Source of the DNA: Stenogyne calaminthoides
Lineage: Eukaryota > Streptophyta > Magnoliopsida > Lamiales > Lamiaceae
Length of the DNA: 64,000 nt
Direction: 5' to 3'
Assembly: GCA_037126765.1 (NCBI GenBank)
Contig: JBBCBC010000008.1
Span: 1,426,001 to 1,490,000, forward strand
Positions 43,351 through 55,080 of this stretch are shown here, one piece after another (position 1 is the first letter of the stretch; every line of letters begins with the position of its first letter). The notes below the pieces were generated by a model. That model had not been told where the DNA came from and made no database searches. It worked only from the letters and a program-made list of their open reading frames with translations. Both the position numbers and the translations under genes were made by a program.

Positions 43351-45489
43351 TTAAAGAAGGCGACACGATGTATATCTTCTCTTGTGTTTCTTGAGCTTTG
43401 GAGGTCGGAGAACCACCTTTATCGCTGCATCAAAAACTGCTTTCACATTCTGCATCAGAAATCAAACGAGATTTTTTCTATTAAAGGCTCCTTAATTTGA
43501 TGAGATTCTAATGGATCGTATTTGTTATACAATGCATTCAACAAGCAAACACCACGTGCATGACAAATTAACCTGTTGTGTCTTGGCACTGCACTCAATG
43601 TACGCCACGGCACCTATTTGCTTTCTGAGCTCCTCACCCTGGAAACGCAAACGTAGAAATTAAACAATGTTGATTCATGCATAGAAAACAAGAGATATTA
43701 TTCAAATTCAACTCCCTCCTAACAATGTAGAACCCGTTTATTTATAGAATAAGAAACATAAATAAGTTCTATATATAATAAAATCAAATCAAATCTTAAA
43801 TATAAAATACCAAAATAACATTGATCGTCATCAATATCTCCATTGGTGAGTGTGGATTTAGTGCGTAGATGCAAAGTAGTCGTTATTTAGGTGCTGTGTA
43901 TAAGTTAGCTAAAGGTAAAACATGTTGATTAAGACAGTATACCTGTTCGGTGGAAATAGTGCATGCCCCCGGATAGTCTTTTTTGAACTGCTTATCCTCC
44001 AGTAAATCTGTAATGCAATCTATAAGTTGTACAGGTAGTAACTAATATTCCTCTAAATTGTTGTGTATGTAACTCCTATTAACATTTGCAGATGTCAAAT
44101 TACTAAGATTCGGAAAATTACTTTCGCTTTGGTCCTGCCCCAAACACATAATATGTATAAAGGGAAAGGGAGGAACACAATACGAATTCAAAACAGGAAA
44201 AGGGAAAAGTCACATTCGTAATTGCTTTTAATGAACATTCAAAATTTTGTGGGAACCCAGCCAAAACACAAAAAAGGAAAAGGAGAAGACTTTAAGAGAA
44301 AGCAAAGTGTAATATACTGAGCAACAAAATTTTTTGAATTTTATGTAATGATGTTGGATCAAGAACTCTCACCTAGTTTTGTCCCCACGAGAACAATGGG
44401 TACTGAAGGCGCATAATGACGTAGTTCCGGGACCCACTGCACCAGCATGACAAGAAACAGAAAGCAAAAGAATCCATGAAATAAAGATACCATCAAGAAA
44501 AAGGTGGTAACTACCAATTGATTGTGTTTGAAAGACGAGGGATAAAAGAGATTTACTTTCTTTGAAATGTTCTCAAAGCTGGGCCTACTTATGAGAGAGA
44601 AAGCAAGCAGGAAAACATCTGCCCCTCTATAACTAAGAGGCCTCAATCTGTTATAATCTTCTTGGCCTGCAATAAGGTGTTCAAATTTTGGAGGAATTAA
44701 GACTTTTTCCAACTTTAAAGATAAAAAGATCACTCCTGCACATGCTCTACTTATGAAGCCATGTTTCTTTAAGTAAAAGAGAAGGGTTCTTTTCTTTTTT
44801 ATAATCAACTTTATAGCAGGACTAAGGCTGTCTCATTCATGACAAAATTGGATCACATTTCCGCAATTATTCCACAATAGAGCACCGTAGATTGTGTATC
44901 TTGTTAAGATGGATCTTGCATAATTGCATTGGATGGTAATACCTTAATTACTTAATAAAGTAGCTGTTCTTAAGTTTACTCTCAATATAACATTTCCAAG
45001 CACATATCAAAACTTAAGGCCTACAGCAAATTGCTTTCTCACAGACATTTAAGCAAACAGTTGCAAGAAACCAACATTTCTTGATAAATCAAAGACCAAA
45101 ACACAAAACCACAGACAATTTACAGAATCAAAACAGGGTAAAGATGATCGTACCAGCAGTATCCCACAAGCCCAGATTCACAGTTTGCCCATCAACAGAG
45201 ACATTGGCACTGAAGTTATCAAAAACAGTCGGAACATAATCCTGAGCCAAGAAAACACACCCTTAAAACACACAAGAAAACTGAAAATTGAAATTGTAAA
45301 AACAGAGAGATTATTTATCATAACAAGAAGGGCAGTTAGTTATACACATACAGTTGGAAAAGTGTTGCTAGTGTAGGAGATGAGAAGACACGTCTTCCCA
45401 ACGGCGCCATCCCCAACTGTTACGCATTTAATGAACTTGGTCGCTGTGGCATTTGAAGTAGCAGTAATACTAGTAGTATTAGCGCTCAT
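43351..45489 (-). CDS. ROP (plant RHO/RAC) small GTPase, type I, seven exons
   Basis: Exons: 45489-45352, 45241-45154, 44666-44557, 44436-44373, 44007-43943, 43638-43573 and 43449-43351 (TAA). All six introns are GT-AG and frames join, giving 209 aa. G1 is GDGAVGKTC (26-34), switch I TVFDNF (51-56), switch II WDTAGQE (72-78), followed by DYNRLRPLSYRGADVF. G4 is TKLD (131-134) and G5 CSAK (171-174). The C terminus is polybasic and ends CRLL, a CaaL box for geranylgeranylation, which places it in type I and at the plasma membrane. ROPs switch between GDP and GTP forms to steer polar growth, actin and NADPH oxidase. The Ser/Thr/Asn-rich N terminus before KFIKCVTVG (about 18 residues) is longer than in most relatives. 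Confidence 0.95.
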
Positions 45490-45883
45490 TTTTTCACCAT
45501 ATCAAGAACCAAATTTTCAAGAAAATGGTATGGTGAGATGAGGATTTGGGGATTTGGGGTTATGAAATTGAATTTGTGGGTATTAATGAGTAGATGGCAT
45601 GAAAGTGTAGAAGGGAGGATGGAAGTGGGGGACATGAGGAGGGGCCAGAAAAGCAAAGCTAGAGATTTTCTTGACGACTTTTATTGAGCGGAAAAAAGTT
45701 GTGAAATTACTGTGCTTTATTTCAACATGTCAGAGAGGGAAATTTTCGAGTGTGAGGTGAATCCACCATCAATATTCACCACTTGGTTGTTGAGAGTTAC
45801 AGACTTAGTGCACGTTTGGTAGCCACGATTGAGGCTCAATCGTGGGCTAATCTAGGGAAAAAAAATGTTTTGTGGGTACTTTA
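45490..45883. other. Upstream region of the ROP gene
   Basis: About 390 bp between the ROP start codon and the copia LTR. It should hold the 5' leader and core promoter on the minus strand. No clear TATA box was fixed. The copia element thus sits very close to the ROP gene's 5' end. Confidence 0.45.
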
Positions 45884-47719
45884 TATTGGGATTATACTGG
45901 AAAGTATGTTTTTACTTTGTATAATCAAAATTGAATTTCGAACTTATTTACTGAAATAAATTGTTTATCATTGATGTTTTAAATAGCATCGAATGTTACA
46001 TATATTTACTGCATAACTGTTCAATAAATCGTACGTGTTACATTGTAGTTAATTTAGTGATATCAGATCACAGAAGATTAAATTAACAGTCTATTGTAAC
46101 TAAAAGTACATCATTCACGACCTAGATGGAAATGAACAATCCATCGTGAAAGGTTGAAGTGTAAGGCTCGGATTGACTTGTCTTGACCAAGAGATTACAC
46201 TAGTGCATGACTGATGCACTGAATAGGACCTACAGGAGGACAAATTCTTCAGAACTGAACAAGGAATAATTAAACCTCAGTGGTTCGTTGTTTCTTAATC
46301 TTCGTTCCTTAAATAGGATCACGTGTGGTTGGTAACTATTGTTTTGACTTATCATGGGTAGAGAATCAACGAGATTCAATACTTTTTATCTTGGACAATA
46401 TTATTGGTCACATGCGATTGCTAAGATTTAATACGGAGAATCGTGTGCAAGTATGCTTGTTCGATTTGCCCCCTTGGGAGGTTTATAAGCTTTATCATAC
46501 CAAATCTTGCAAGTGGAACTAGTTTTCGGTATGTATAATAATGTTGAACTGTTCCTTAACCAAGGACAAAAGATATTAATTAACGAAAAGCTATTTCAGT
46601 GGCTTGAATTAATTAATGTGTTAGATAATCTTAAACACGGGAAATAATAACCGGGAGCCATATTGACTGTAATATGGGTTAAGATGGATAGTGCAATATT
46701 AATTATGTAGTGTGATTAATTAATATTTATGGGCTTGAATAATATTGTGGCTCAATATTGATAATTCAAGATCCATTGGAAGGTCAAATCTTAATTCTCC
46801 TAAAGGCCCCCTAAGTAGCCCAACACATAGTCCAATAACTGAAAAAGATGTTTAAAATAAAATAAATATTGTTGCCTTATTTTTCCATGAAATTCGAAAA
46901 TTATGGATTAAAAAAGGGAGAAATATTTTCTTTGAATTTTGTTATGGAATGAAGATGTGTATTCTTGGAATACAATATTATCTCATTAAATTCAAGAAAT
47001 CTCCCACTTGGTTATCCATAGAGAAATTTTCGAAAATTTTGATAATTAATGGAAATAAATATTTTCTTGATTTTCTTGAAAAGATGTTATGGAAGATATG
47101 TATTTCTTGAAATACAAGGATATCTCATAAATTCAAGAAGATCCAAATCTTGGATTCTTGCCTATAATTTTCGAAATTAATCCATAACAAAGGGTAGGTG
47201 GGATTTTGTGGAATATTATAATTGTGGGAAAAAGAATATAGGAGATATATTCAAGATTTCTTGGAGATCAAGAAAAGATTTTCCCACATTGTTTTTACCC
47301 CAAAATTTCGACCACCTCTACTCTATAAATAGGGGATGATTCTTTCATTCTCAAGTACAATTCCATGTGCTGGAAAAATTAGAAAATCCACAAAGGTGGT
47401 GCAACATAATTTATTTTCCTTTTGTTAATTGTTCGCAAGCGTCCTACCACCGGATAGTCGAGCAAGGATTAAGGGAATACTTGGAAAGTTCTTTTGGTGT
47501 GTCTGATAAACAAAGTCATTGCCGTCCAAGAAGAACGCGTTCACGTAAACTCGTAGAATTCGCATCGTAGGATTTACGTGAATTAATTATATGCATGATT
47601 TGTTGTTGGATTATTATTTGAATTAATATAGGATTAATTCATGCTAGTAATAATTATAAGAATTAAATTTGTATTTAAATATTTATCCCGAATAGATCCG
47701 TGCAACTTATTCCCCAACA
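45884..47719 (+). repeat. 5' LTR of copia 1
   Basis: It starts TATTGGGATTATAC; the 3' LTR has TGTTGGGATTATC, so the first TG has changed to TA. It ends CCCCAACA. The first 700 bp match 53318-54036 closely. A stretch from about 46860 to 47340 is rich in gaaatatttt/cttgaattt phrases, and 'ctctataaatagggg' at about 47321-47335 looks like the TATA box. Confidence 0.88.
47321..47335 (+). promoter_or_regulatory. TATA box of the copia LTR
   Basis: ctctataaatagggg lies about 385 bp before the LTR end; its inverse (cccctatttataaag) is in the copia 2 LTR at about 58324-58338. Confidence 0.6.
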
Positions 47720-47721
47720 AT

Positions 47722-47733
47722 TGGTATCAGAGC
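47722..47733 (+). other. Primer-binding site of copia 1
   Basis: tggtatcagagc, two bases after the LTR end, is the standard complement of the plant initiator-methionine tRNA 3' end used by copia elements. Confidence 0.88.
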
Positions 47734-48019
47734 CTCAGTTTCGGGCTCTGAATTTTTTAAATTGTAATTTAATTCGTTATCATTAAATTTGAAATTGGAT
47801 AGTAGAATTGCTAGATCTTTTTTTGCAGGTATCCAATTGTCATGGAATTTAATGTGTTTATTTATGCATGCATATAAATTGTGGTTTTTAATTGATTAGA
47901 TTCGGATTCATTTTGCCTCGCGGAGAAAATCCACGAGTAGATTAGGATTTGTTTGATTTGATCAATGTAATAGACTAGTTAGATCTAGGTTTATTTATTT
48001 TTTGTAAATAAATTGTAAC

Positions 48020-48540
48020 GGAGGATCGAAAAATGGGCGCGAGACGAAGAATTAAAGGATAAAATCGAACCGAGCGTAGGCGGCGGCGTCGTCGCGTGAA
48101 ATGTGCCAAGGAGGGCACGCTACGACGCTGGAGGCCGAGCAGCCGACGGGCGCAGGCCGGGGTCGAACAAGGCGAGGATCAGATAGCAGGCGGTGGGCGA
48201 TAGCGCAGCTGGACGTGGGCAAGGCGGGATGGGCGGAAGCATGAAGGCAAGACGGGCGGCGGGTTGGCGGGCGCTGAAGTTCCGGCGGCGTAGGCGGCTG
48301 GCGACGAAATTTCGCCGAGGCAAGGGGTTGAGGAAAAGGGCCGGGCAAAGCTCGCCGAGGTCGCCGAGCGGCGCTGGGCGATGCACGCTGTTAAGGCGCA
48401 CGGGCGCGGCTGCTTTAGTTAAGGGGCCGGCCGGATGCGGGCGTGCATCCCGCTTCGAAGCTACTTCGCGGGCGTTTCGAGACGGAGTTCCATGGAGACG
48501 ACTGAGCCGAGAAATTCAAGACGACATTTCTTCAAAATCG
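48020..48540 (+). other. GC-rich block in the copia 1 leader
   Basis: About 500 bp of very GC-rich DNA (ggcggcggcgtcgtcgcgtg, gggcggcgggttggcgggcg) inside an otherwise AT-rich leader. Copia 2 has different sequence at the matching place (about 56630-57080). The overlapping frames on both strands are compositional and show no recognised domain. Confidence 0.6.
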
Positions 48541-49237
48541 CCAAGAAAAATCAAACCATGACAATTGGATAATTTGTGCCCAATATGTTTATTTTTCTGC
48601 TTTGCTTGATTTATTATTGTGTTATCTTATGCTTTATTTAATTTGTTTAAATGTGTTTGCATGAGAGTTGCCCAATGAAAAATCTCACCTTCAAAAATTA
48701 CTAAGTATGTTTAAATAATTAATTGACAATTTTATTAGGATAATAAAATTGAATTAATTTTGACCTCCATGATTTATTTATTTGTGAATTCTTTTGGAGA
48801 AATTCCCCCCACGGGACGGTCAAAAGTTAGCTTTCACATGAATGAATTCCAAATGGATGATTGTGGATTATTACTAGTGGCGACGATGACCCTCCCCACG
48901 AGGCTCGTTCAAAGCTTAAATAATAATTTCAGATTTAATCATGGTTATTACTTAGGTATAAAATTGATATGCATATACTTCCTCAAGTCCCCGCCAATTT
49001 TATATTGGTCGTCGTGGGAGCCAACTATTAATCTGGATATTAAAAGTTTGTAAATCGTTCTTGTTTGTAACTCGCTTGAATGTGTTTAAATAATGACCCA
49101 CCCCACGGCTTATTTAAACCGCTTTTGAGATGTTGGGTGATGCATGTTCATATTTTTTGAAATTTTAATATGATGCATGTGATCGAACCTTGTGATATAT
49201 TTGTGTTTATGCATATTATTGTTTATTTCGGGTTCAT

Positions 49238-50100
49238 CATGTCGCGCAACCTTTTAATCCACTATTCAATATACTTAAAGACAATTTGCTTACTGGTGAA
49301 AACTTCGTTGATTGGAATCGAAAACTTACTATTGTCCTCACTGCACAAAGCCATAACTGGGTTCTCAATACACCTAAACCAGAAAAGACAAAAGATGAGT
49401 CACCTAAAACGGTTAAGAAAGAGTATGTTGACTGGGAGCGTTCCAACGAAATGGCAAAGTGTACCATCTTGGCTTCTATGTCAGATGTGTTGCAACACCA
49501 ACACCAGATTGTTGAGACCGCTGCAGACATCATGACTAGTCTTAAAGCGATGTTTCAACATCAGAACCGTGTTGCTCGTCAGATCACCATGAGGGACTTG
49601 CTCTCTATGAAAATGGTGGAGGGAACGCCCGTAAGGGAGCACGTTCTCCAGATGATGGCTCACCTTAACAAACTTGAGGTACTTGGCCCTGAATACGATA
49701 TCGAGACCCAAATCGATTTCGTGCTCCACTCTCTGCCGAAAAGTTTTGAACAGTTCAGGTTGAACTACCAAATGAATAATTAGAAGTTCTCGATGCCTGA
49801 TCTGTTGCAAGATTTAGTCTCGGCGGAGGCGATATTGGGGCAAAAGAGCCAAGCCTTGGTGGCAAATGGACATTCTTCTTCTTCTAGGCCAAGGGGTGGT
49901 AAGAACAAGAAAAAAGACAAAAGCCACAAGCAAGTGAACTCAAGTGTTGCCAATGGCAAAGAAAAGGTGAAGAAGGGTGGAGGAGTGAGCAAGCCAGCTA
50001 AGGGGAAGTGCTTCAACTGCGGTGAAAAAAAAGGACATTGAGGTCATTTTGTTCCAAACCCAAAAGGAATGGAAAGAAAGGTAATTCTCACGCACTAGTT
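49238..50100 (+). pseudogene. Copia 1 gag (UBN2 type)
   Basis: Compared with copia 2, a 2-nt insertion right after the start codon (atgtcgcgcaacc versus atgtcgcaacc) throws the frame. The main part reads LLTGENFVDWNRKLTIVL, ANCHOR blocks KCTILASMSDVLQHQHQIVE and FVLHSLPKSFEQFRLNYQ, up to a stop at 49783. A basic linker follows, then a CCHC zinc knuckle (CFNCGEKKGH) ended by TGA where the family has Trp. Confidence 0.85.
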
Positions 50101-51230
50101 GTTGAAACTTGTTTAGCGGCGTATGCCTCCCATTTATGGGTGGTGGATCTGAGGATCCACCGATCATGTTTGTTTTTCACTTTTACGGGGGTTCAAGCGG
50201 ACCGACAACTTAGTGGGGAGTGAGATCCTCATCACACCGGGCGATCTTACGAGAGTGGGGTGAAGCGATGGGAGAAGTGCACTGTCTTTTGAAGACGAGT
50301 TTTAATTTTAAGAGATGTTCTTTACGTTTCGAATTTTAGAAAGAATTTAGTTTCAGTTTCTAAACTTTTTCTTGATGGATATTCGGTTACTTTTAATAAA
50401 GTTGTTACCATTTCTCTTTTTGATAAATTTATCTGTCATGGAACGTTATCGAATAATCTCTATACTATTAACTATGCACACCACTCGTTTAAATGCATCC
50501 TATAACACATCAAGCATTATTTACGAGAAAAGAAAACGTTCATCGGGCGTGAGCAGACACTTCTATGGCATCTAAGATTGAGTCATATAAATCCAAAGAG
50601 GATCCAAAGGTTGGTGAAAGCGGGCGGTTTCCTTTGGAGTTTCTCCAAGTTGAACCAATTCCAACCTGCGAATCATGTTTGGAGGGTAAAATGACCAAGA
50701 GGGCATTTGGAGCCAAGGGGAATAGAGCCAAAGAAGTGTTAGAGATCGTTCACACAGATGTATGTGGTCCAATGTCAACCAAAGCAAGAGGAGGTTATGA
50801 GTATTTTGTCACTTTTATTGATGATTACTCAAGGTACGGTTATATTTTCCTTATGAAGCATAAATCTGAGACCTTTGAGAAATTCAAAGAATTTAAGGCT
50901 CAAGCAGAGAATCATAGGGAAAAACGTATCAAGTCTCTACGATCCGATCGTGGAGGCGAATACCTCAGCGATGAGTTTTTGAACTACTTATCTGATGAAG
51001 GGATTGCATCCAAAAAAATCGCACCGGAACCCCTCAACAAAACGGGGTTGCAGAGCGAAAAACCGAACTCTTTTGGAAATGGTTAGATCTATGATGAGTT
51101 ATGCGGATCTTCTCAAGTCGTTTTGGGGTCATGCCTTGGAAACAACAACCTACATTCTTGAACTTGGTGCCATCCAAATCGGTTCCCAAAACACCCAAAG
51201 AATTGTGGGATGGGCGCCAAGCCTAGTTTG
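50101..51230 (+). pseudogene. Copia 1 protease remnant, GAG-pre-integrase and integrase
   Basis: The protease region (50101-50300) is badly frameshifted. The pre-integrase part survives as ESCLEGKMTKRAFGAKGNRA. The integrase core has EIVHTDVCGPMSTKARGG (first Asp), FVTFIDDYSRYGYIFLM and SLRSDRGGEYLSDEF (second Asp). After about 51010 the frame shifts several times (YADLLKSFWGHALETTTYIL). Confidence 0.85.
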
Positions 51231-51239
51231 AGACACATG

Positions 51240-52380
51240 AGGATTTGGGGTGTCCAAAACCACGTGTTGGACAAGGAAGAAGCCGAAAAATTGGATCCTC
51301 GATCGTAATTAAGGTTGTTTTTGTGGGATATCCCGAGGGAAAAAAAAGGGTGTATGTTCTATGGTCCGAAGATCAAAAGGTGGTAATAAGCACCTACTTT
51401 AGATTTTTTGGAAGAAGACTATATGAGCGAAAGAAGACCCCAGTGAGATTAGCTTAAATGAGCTAAGGGGCTAACCTCAATGCCAACTGTACAAGATGAC
51501 ATACCAAAGCGACACACTTACTGGCCAGGAACCTCGTGGTAGTGGGAGGGTTGTGAAACAGACCGAGAGATTCATGGGAATAGGAGAGTCCTCGGACTTG
51601 ATTCCGGACAAGATTTAATGAGACCCATGGACATATGACGAGGCAATCCAAGACAAGAATGCAGATTCTTGGCAAACAAAGAATGAAAGCCTAAATGGGT
51701 TCTATGTATCATAACAGAGTGTAGGAGCTAGTCGAACCACTTAATGGGGTCAAACCCATTGGTTGCAAGTGGGTGTATAAGAGAAAAAGAGGACCGGACG
51801 GGAAGGTGGAAACCTTCAAGGCAAGACTAAATGGCGAAAAGGTTATACTCGGAAAGAAGGGATCGATTATGAGGAAACTTTTTACCGTAATATGCTCAAG
51901 TCCATCCGAATTCTCTTATCGATTGTCGCAAGATCTCGACTTTGAAATCTGGCAAATGGATGTCAAGACGACTTTCCTTAACGGAAGTCTTGATGAAGAG
52001 ATCTATATGCAACAACCCCAAGGCTTCATTGAAAAGGCCAAGAACACCTAGTTTTTAAGCTCATGAAGTCCATTTACGGACTCAAACAGCATCCGAGCTT
52101 GGAACCAATGTTTTGATCATGTTATAAAGTCTTATGGGTTTGATCAAAACGAGTTCGAAATTGTGTGTACAAAAAGCATGTCGAAGCGCATTGGTATTCT
52201 TAGTACTATCGAGAGGCGACATTACGATCATCGGGAACGATGTAAAGGTGTTATCGGGCGTAAGGGCATGACTTTCAAAAGCAGGTTTTGATATGAAGGA
52301 CTTGGGGAAGCCAAGACACATCCTTGGGATCAAGATCACTTTCGAGATCGCAAGAAAATGATGATAGGCTTATCGCAAGC
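51240..52380 (+). pseudogene. Copia 1 reverse transcriptase
   Basis: CKWVYKRKRGPDGKVETFKA leads in at about 51760; then FEIWQMDVKTTFLNGSLDEE and IYMQQPQGFIEKAKN (51940-52050), and GFDMKDLGKP further on. The segment that should hold the catalytic YVDD (about 52200-52230) reads differently in all frames, so the active site is lost. Confidence 0.82.
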
Positions 52381-52779
52381 TTCATACATAGACACCATCT
52401 TTGAACGATTCAAAGATGCAGATTCAAGAAAGGCTTCGTACCTTTCGGACATGGAATCCATCTATCCAAGAAAATGTTCCCTAAGACCTTAAAAAGAGGA
52501 GATAGATGACATAGAGAGGTATTCCTTGCTTGGTTTTGTCGGAAGCCTTATGTATGCAATGTCGCGGTATGCGAGACCGGGATATCGCTTTGCGTTGGCA
52601 TGGTGGCAAGATATCAAAGTAACACGGGAAAGAAACATTGGACGGCAAAGTTAAAAAAATTCAAGTATCCGAAAAGAACTCGGGATAGAATGTTGGTTTA
52701 TCGGTCGGATAGTCAATCCCCATGGCTACACGGACTCGGATTTTCAATCGGACATAGACTCCGTAAAATCTACCTCCGA

Positions 52780-53202
52780 TAGTGTGTTTTGCATGGGGGA
52801 GGAGCCATGACATGGAGAAGCGTCATGCGAATGAATCGTCGCGCAGATTCTACCATGGAAGCCGAATATGTAGGCTGCTTTTGAGGCAAAAAAGAAGTAG
52901 TTCGCTCAAGAACTTCCTAGTGGACTTGAATGTGGTTCGAATTTGCCCAAAGAATCATTGTTTATTGTGACAATGCCGAAAGCATTGCAAATTCAAGGGA
53001 ACCAAGAGCCCACAAAGCCGGCAAACACATTGAAAGGAAATACCATCTTATACGAGATATCGTTAAGAGAGATATAGATGTGTCAAAGATAGCGTCGAAG
53101 ACAAACCCTAGCGAGATCCATTCACAAAGGGGGCGCCTCACGAATACATTCGAGAGACATGTGGAAGGAATGGGTGTCAAGACCGTTGTCAATCTGCTTT
53201 GA
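52780..53202 (+). pseudogene. Copia 1 RNase H
   Basis: The C-terminal part of copia Pol: VYCDNAESIANSREPRAHKA, then GKHIERKYHLIRDIVKRDID, in frame 52930-53202. The upstream part is frameshifted. It ends about 115 bp before the 3' LTR. Confidence 0.82.
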
Positions 53203-53317
53203 GTATAAGTGGGAGAAATTATTAGGTTCGTGTAGGTGACATTAGATGTCACGATTAGAACTACACGAGACATGTTGTAGTATACTTAAAAGTAGACTTT
53301 GAGTATAAGTGGGAGAT

Positions 53318-54036
53318 TGTTGGGATTATCTTTGGAAAGTATGCCTTTACTTTGTATAATCAAAACCGAATTTTAGGACTTATTTCTTTGAAATAAATTA
53401 TTCATGTTTCGATGCTTTAAATATCATCGAATGTTACATATATTTTCTTGCATAAACTGCTCAATAAATAAATCGTACGTGTTACATTGTAGTTAATTTA
53501 GTGATACCAGATCACAGAAGATTAAATTAACAGTCTCTTGTAACTAAAAGTACATCATTCACGACCTAGATGGAAATGAACAATCCATCGTGAAAGGTTG
53601 AAGTGTAAGGCTCGGATTGGCTTGTCTTGACCAAGAGATTACACTAGTGCATGACTGATGCACTGAATAGGACCTACAGGAGGACAAATTCTTCAGAACT
53701 GAACAAGGAAGAATTAGACCTCAGTGGTTCGTTGTTTCTTAATCTTCGTTCCTTAAATAGGATCACGTGCGGTTGGTAACTATTGCTTTGACTTATCATG
53801 GGTAGAGAATCAACGAGATTCAATACTTTTTATCTTGGGCAATATTATTGGTCACATGCGATTGCTAAGATTTAATACGGAGAATCGTGTGCACGTACGC
53901 TTGTTCGATTTGCCCCCTTGGGAGATTCATAAGCTTTATCATACCAAATCTTGCAAGTGGAACTAGTTTCCGGTATGGATAATAATGTTGAACCGTTCCT
54001 TAACCAAGGACAAAAGATATTAATTAACGGAAAGCT
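53318..54036 (+). repeat. 3' LTR of copia 1, truncated by insertion
   Basis: It matches 45884-46600 of the 5' LTR and stops after ttaattaacggaaagct; the 5' LTR continues atttcagtgg. At 54037 sequence of the second copia element begins. Confidence 0.88.
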
Positions 54037-54268
54037 TGTTGGGAAATGATTTGTACAGATCTATTCGGGGTGAATATTAAAATACAAATTTAATTCTTAT
54101 AATTATTACTAGCATGAATTAATCCTACATTAATTCAAATAATAATTCAACAACATATCATGCATATAATTAATTCACGTAAATCCTACGCATGCGGAAT
54201 TCTATGAGTTTACGTGAACGTACCTCTTGGGATGGCAGTGATCTGGCTGAGTTTACGTGAACGTCACC
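54037..54268 (-). repeat. 3' LTR remnant of copia 2
   Basis: Inverted match to the end of the copia 1 LTR (47719 back to about 47500); it starts tgttgggaaatgatttg. The phrase gtttacgtgaacgt occurs twice (about 54207 and 54251), the inner one at the joint with integrase. Confidence 0.8.
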
Positions 54269-55060
54269 TGCTTGAGCCTTAAATTCTTTGAATTTCTCAA
54301 AGGTCTCAGATTTATGCTTCATAAGGAAAATATAACCGTACCTTGAGTAATCATCAATAAAAGTGACAAAATACTCATAACCTCCTCTTGCTTTGGTTGA
54401 CATTGGACCACATACATCTGTGTGAACGATCTCTAACACTTCTTTGGCTCTATTCCCCTTGGCTCCAAATGCCCTCTTGGTCATTTTACCCTCCAAACAT
54501 GATTCGCAGGTTGGAATTGGTTCAACTTGGAGAAACTCCAGTGAACCGTCTTTCACCAACCTTTGGATCCTCTTTGGATTTATATGACTCAATCTTAGAT
54601 GCCATAGAAGTGTCTCGTTCACATCTGATGAACGTTTTCTTTTCTCGTAAACAGTTGATGTGTTATAGGATGCATTTCGTGAGTGGTGTGCATAGTTAAT
54701 AGTATAGAGATTATTCGATAACGTTCCATAGCGAGATAAATTTAAAAAGAGAAATGGTAACAACTTTATTAAAAGTAACCGAATATCCATCAAGAAAAAG
54801 TTTAGAAACTGAAACTAAATTCTTTCTAAAATTCGAAACGTAAAGAACATCTCTTAAAATTAAAACTATGTCTTCAAAAGACAAGTGCACTTCTCCCACT
54901 GCTTCAGCTGCCACTCTCGTAGCATCGCCCAGTGTGATGAGGATCTCACTCCCACTAAGTTGTCGGGTCCGCTTGAACCATTTGTAAAGTGAAACAAACA
55001 TGATCGGTGGATCCGTGATCCACCACCCATAAATGGGAGGCATCGCCGCTAAACAAGTTT
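54269..55060 (-). pseudogene. Copia 2 protease, GAG-pre-integrase and integrase N-terminal half
   Basis: Minus-strand frames 55043-54711 and 54793-54170: LVSVSKLFLDGYSVTFN, LLWHLRLSHINPKRIQRLVK (pre-integrase zinc-binding region), ESCLEGKMTKRAFGAKGNRA, VHTDVCGPMSTKARGG, YFVTFIDDYSRYGYIFLM and FKEFKAQA. There the coding sequence ends at the deletion joint, before the second catalytic Asp. It is better preserved than copia 1 in this part. Confidence 0.87.
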
Positions 55061-55080
55061 CAACAACTAGTGCGTGAGAA

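Larger units (their letters stand above)
45884..54036 (+). mobile_element. Ty1/copia retrotransposon 1, plus orientation, 3' LTR interrupted
   Basis: The 1836-bp 5' LTR (45884-47719) is followed by an initiator-Met-type primer site, a long leader, then gag, protease, integrase, RT and RNase H in copia order (integrase before RT). The 3' LTR starts at 53318 after the purine tract aagtgggagat and stops at 54036, where a second copia element in opposite orientation is inserted; the rest should lie right of the window. All coding parts carry frameshifts or stops. Confidence 0.9.

Noticed and set aside
48052..48561. Frames of 93-122 codons on both strands in the GC-rich copia leader
   Set aside because: Open on both strands because of base composition; Arg/Pro-rich without any domain.
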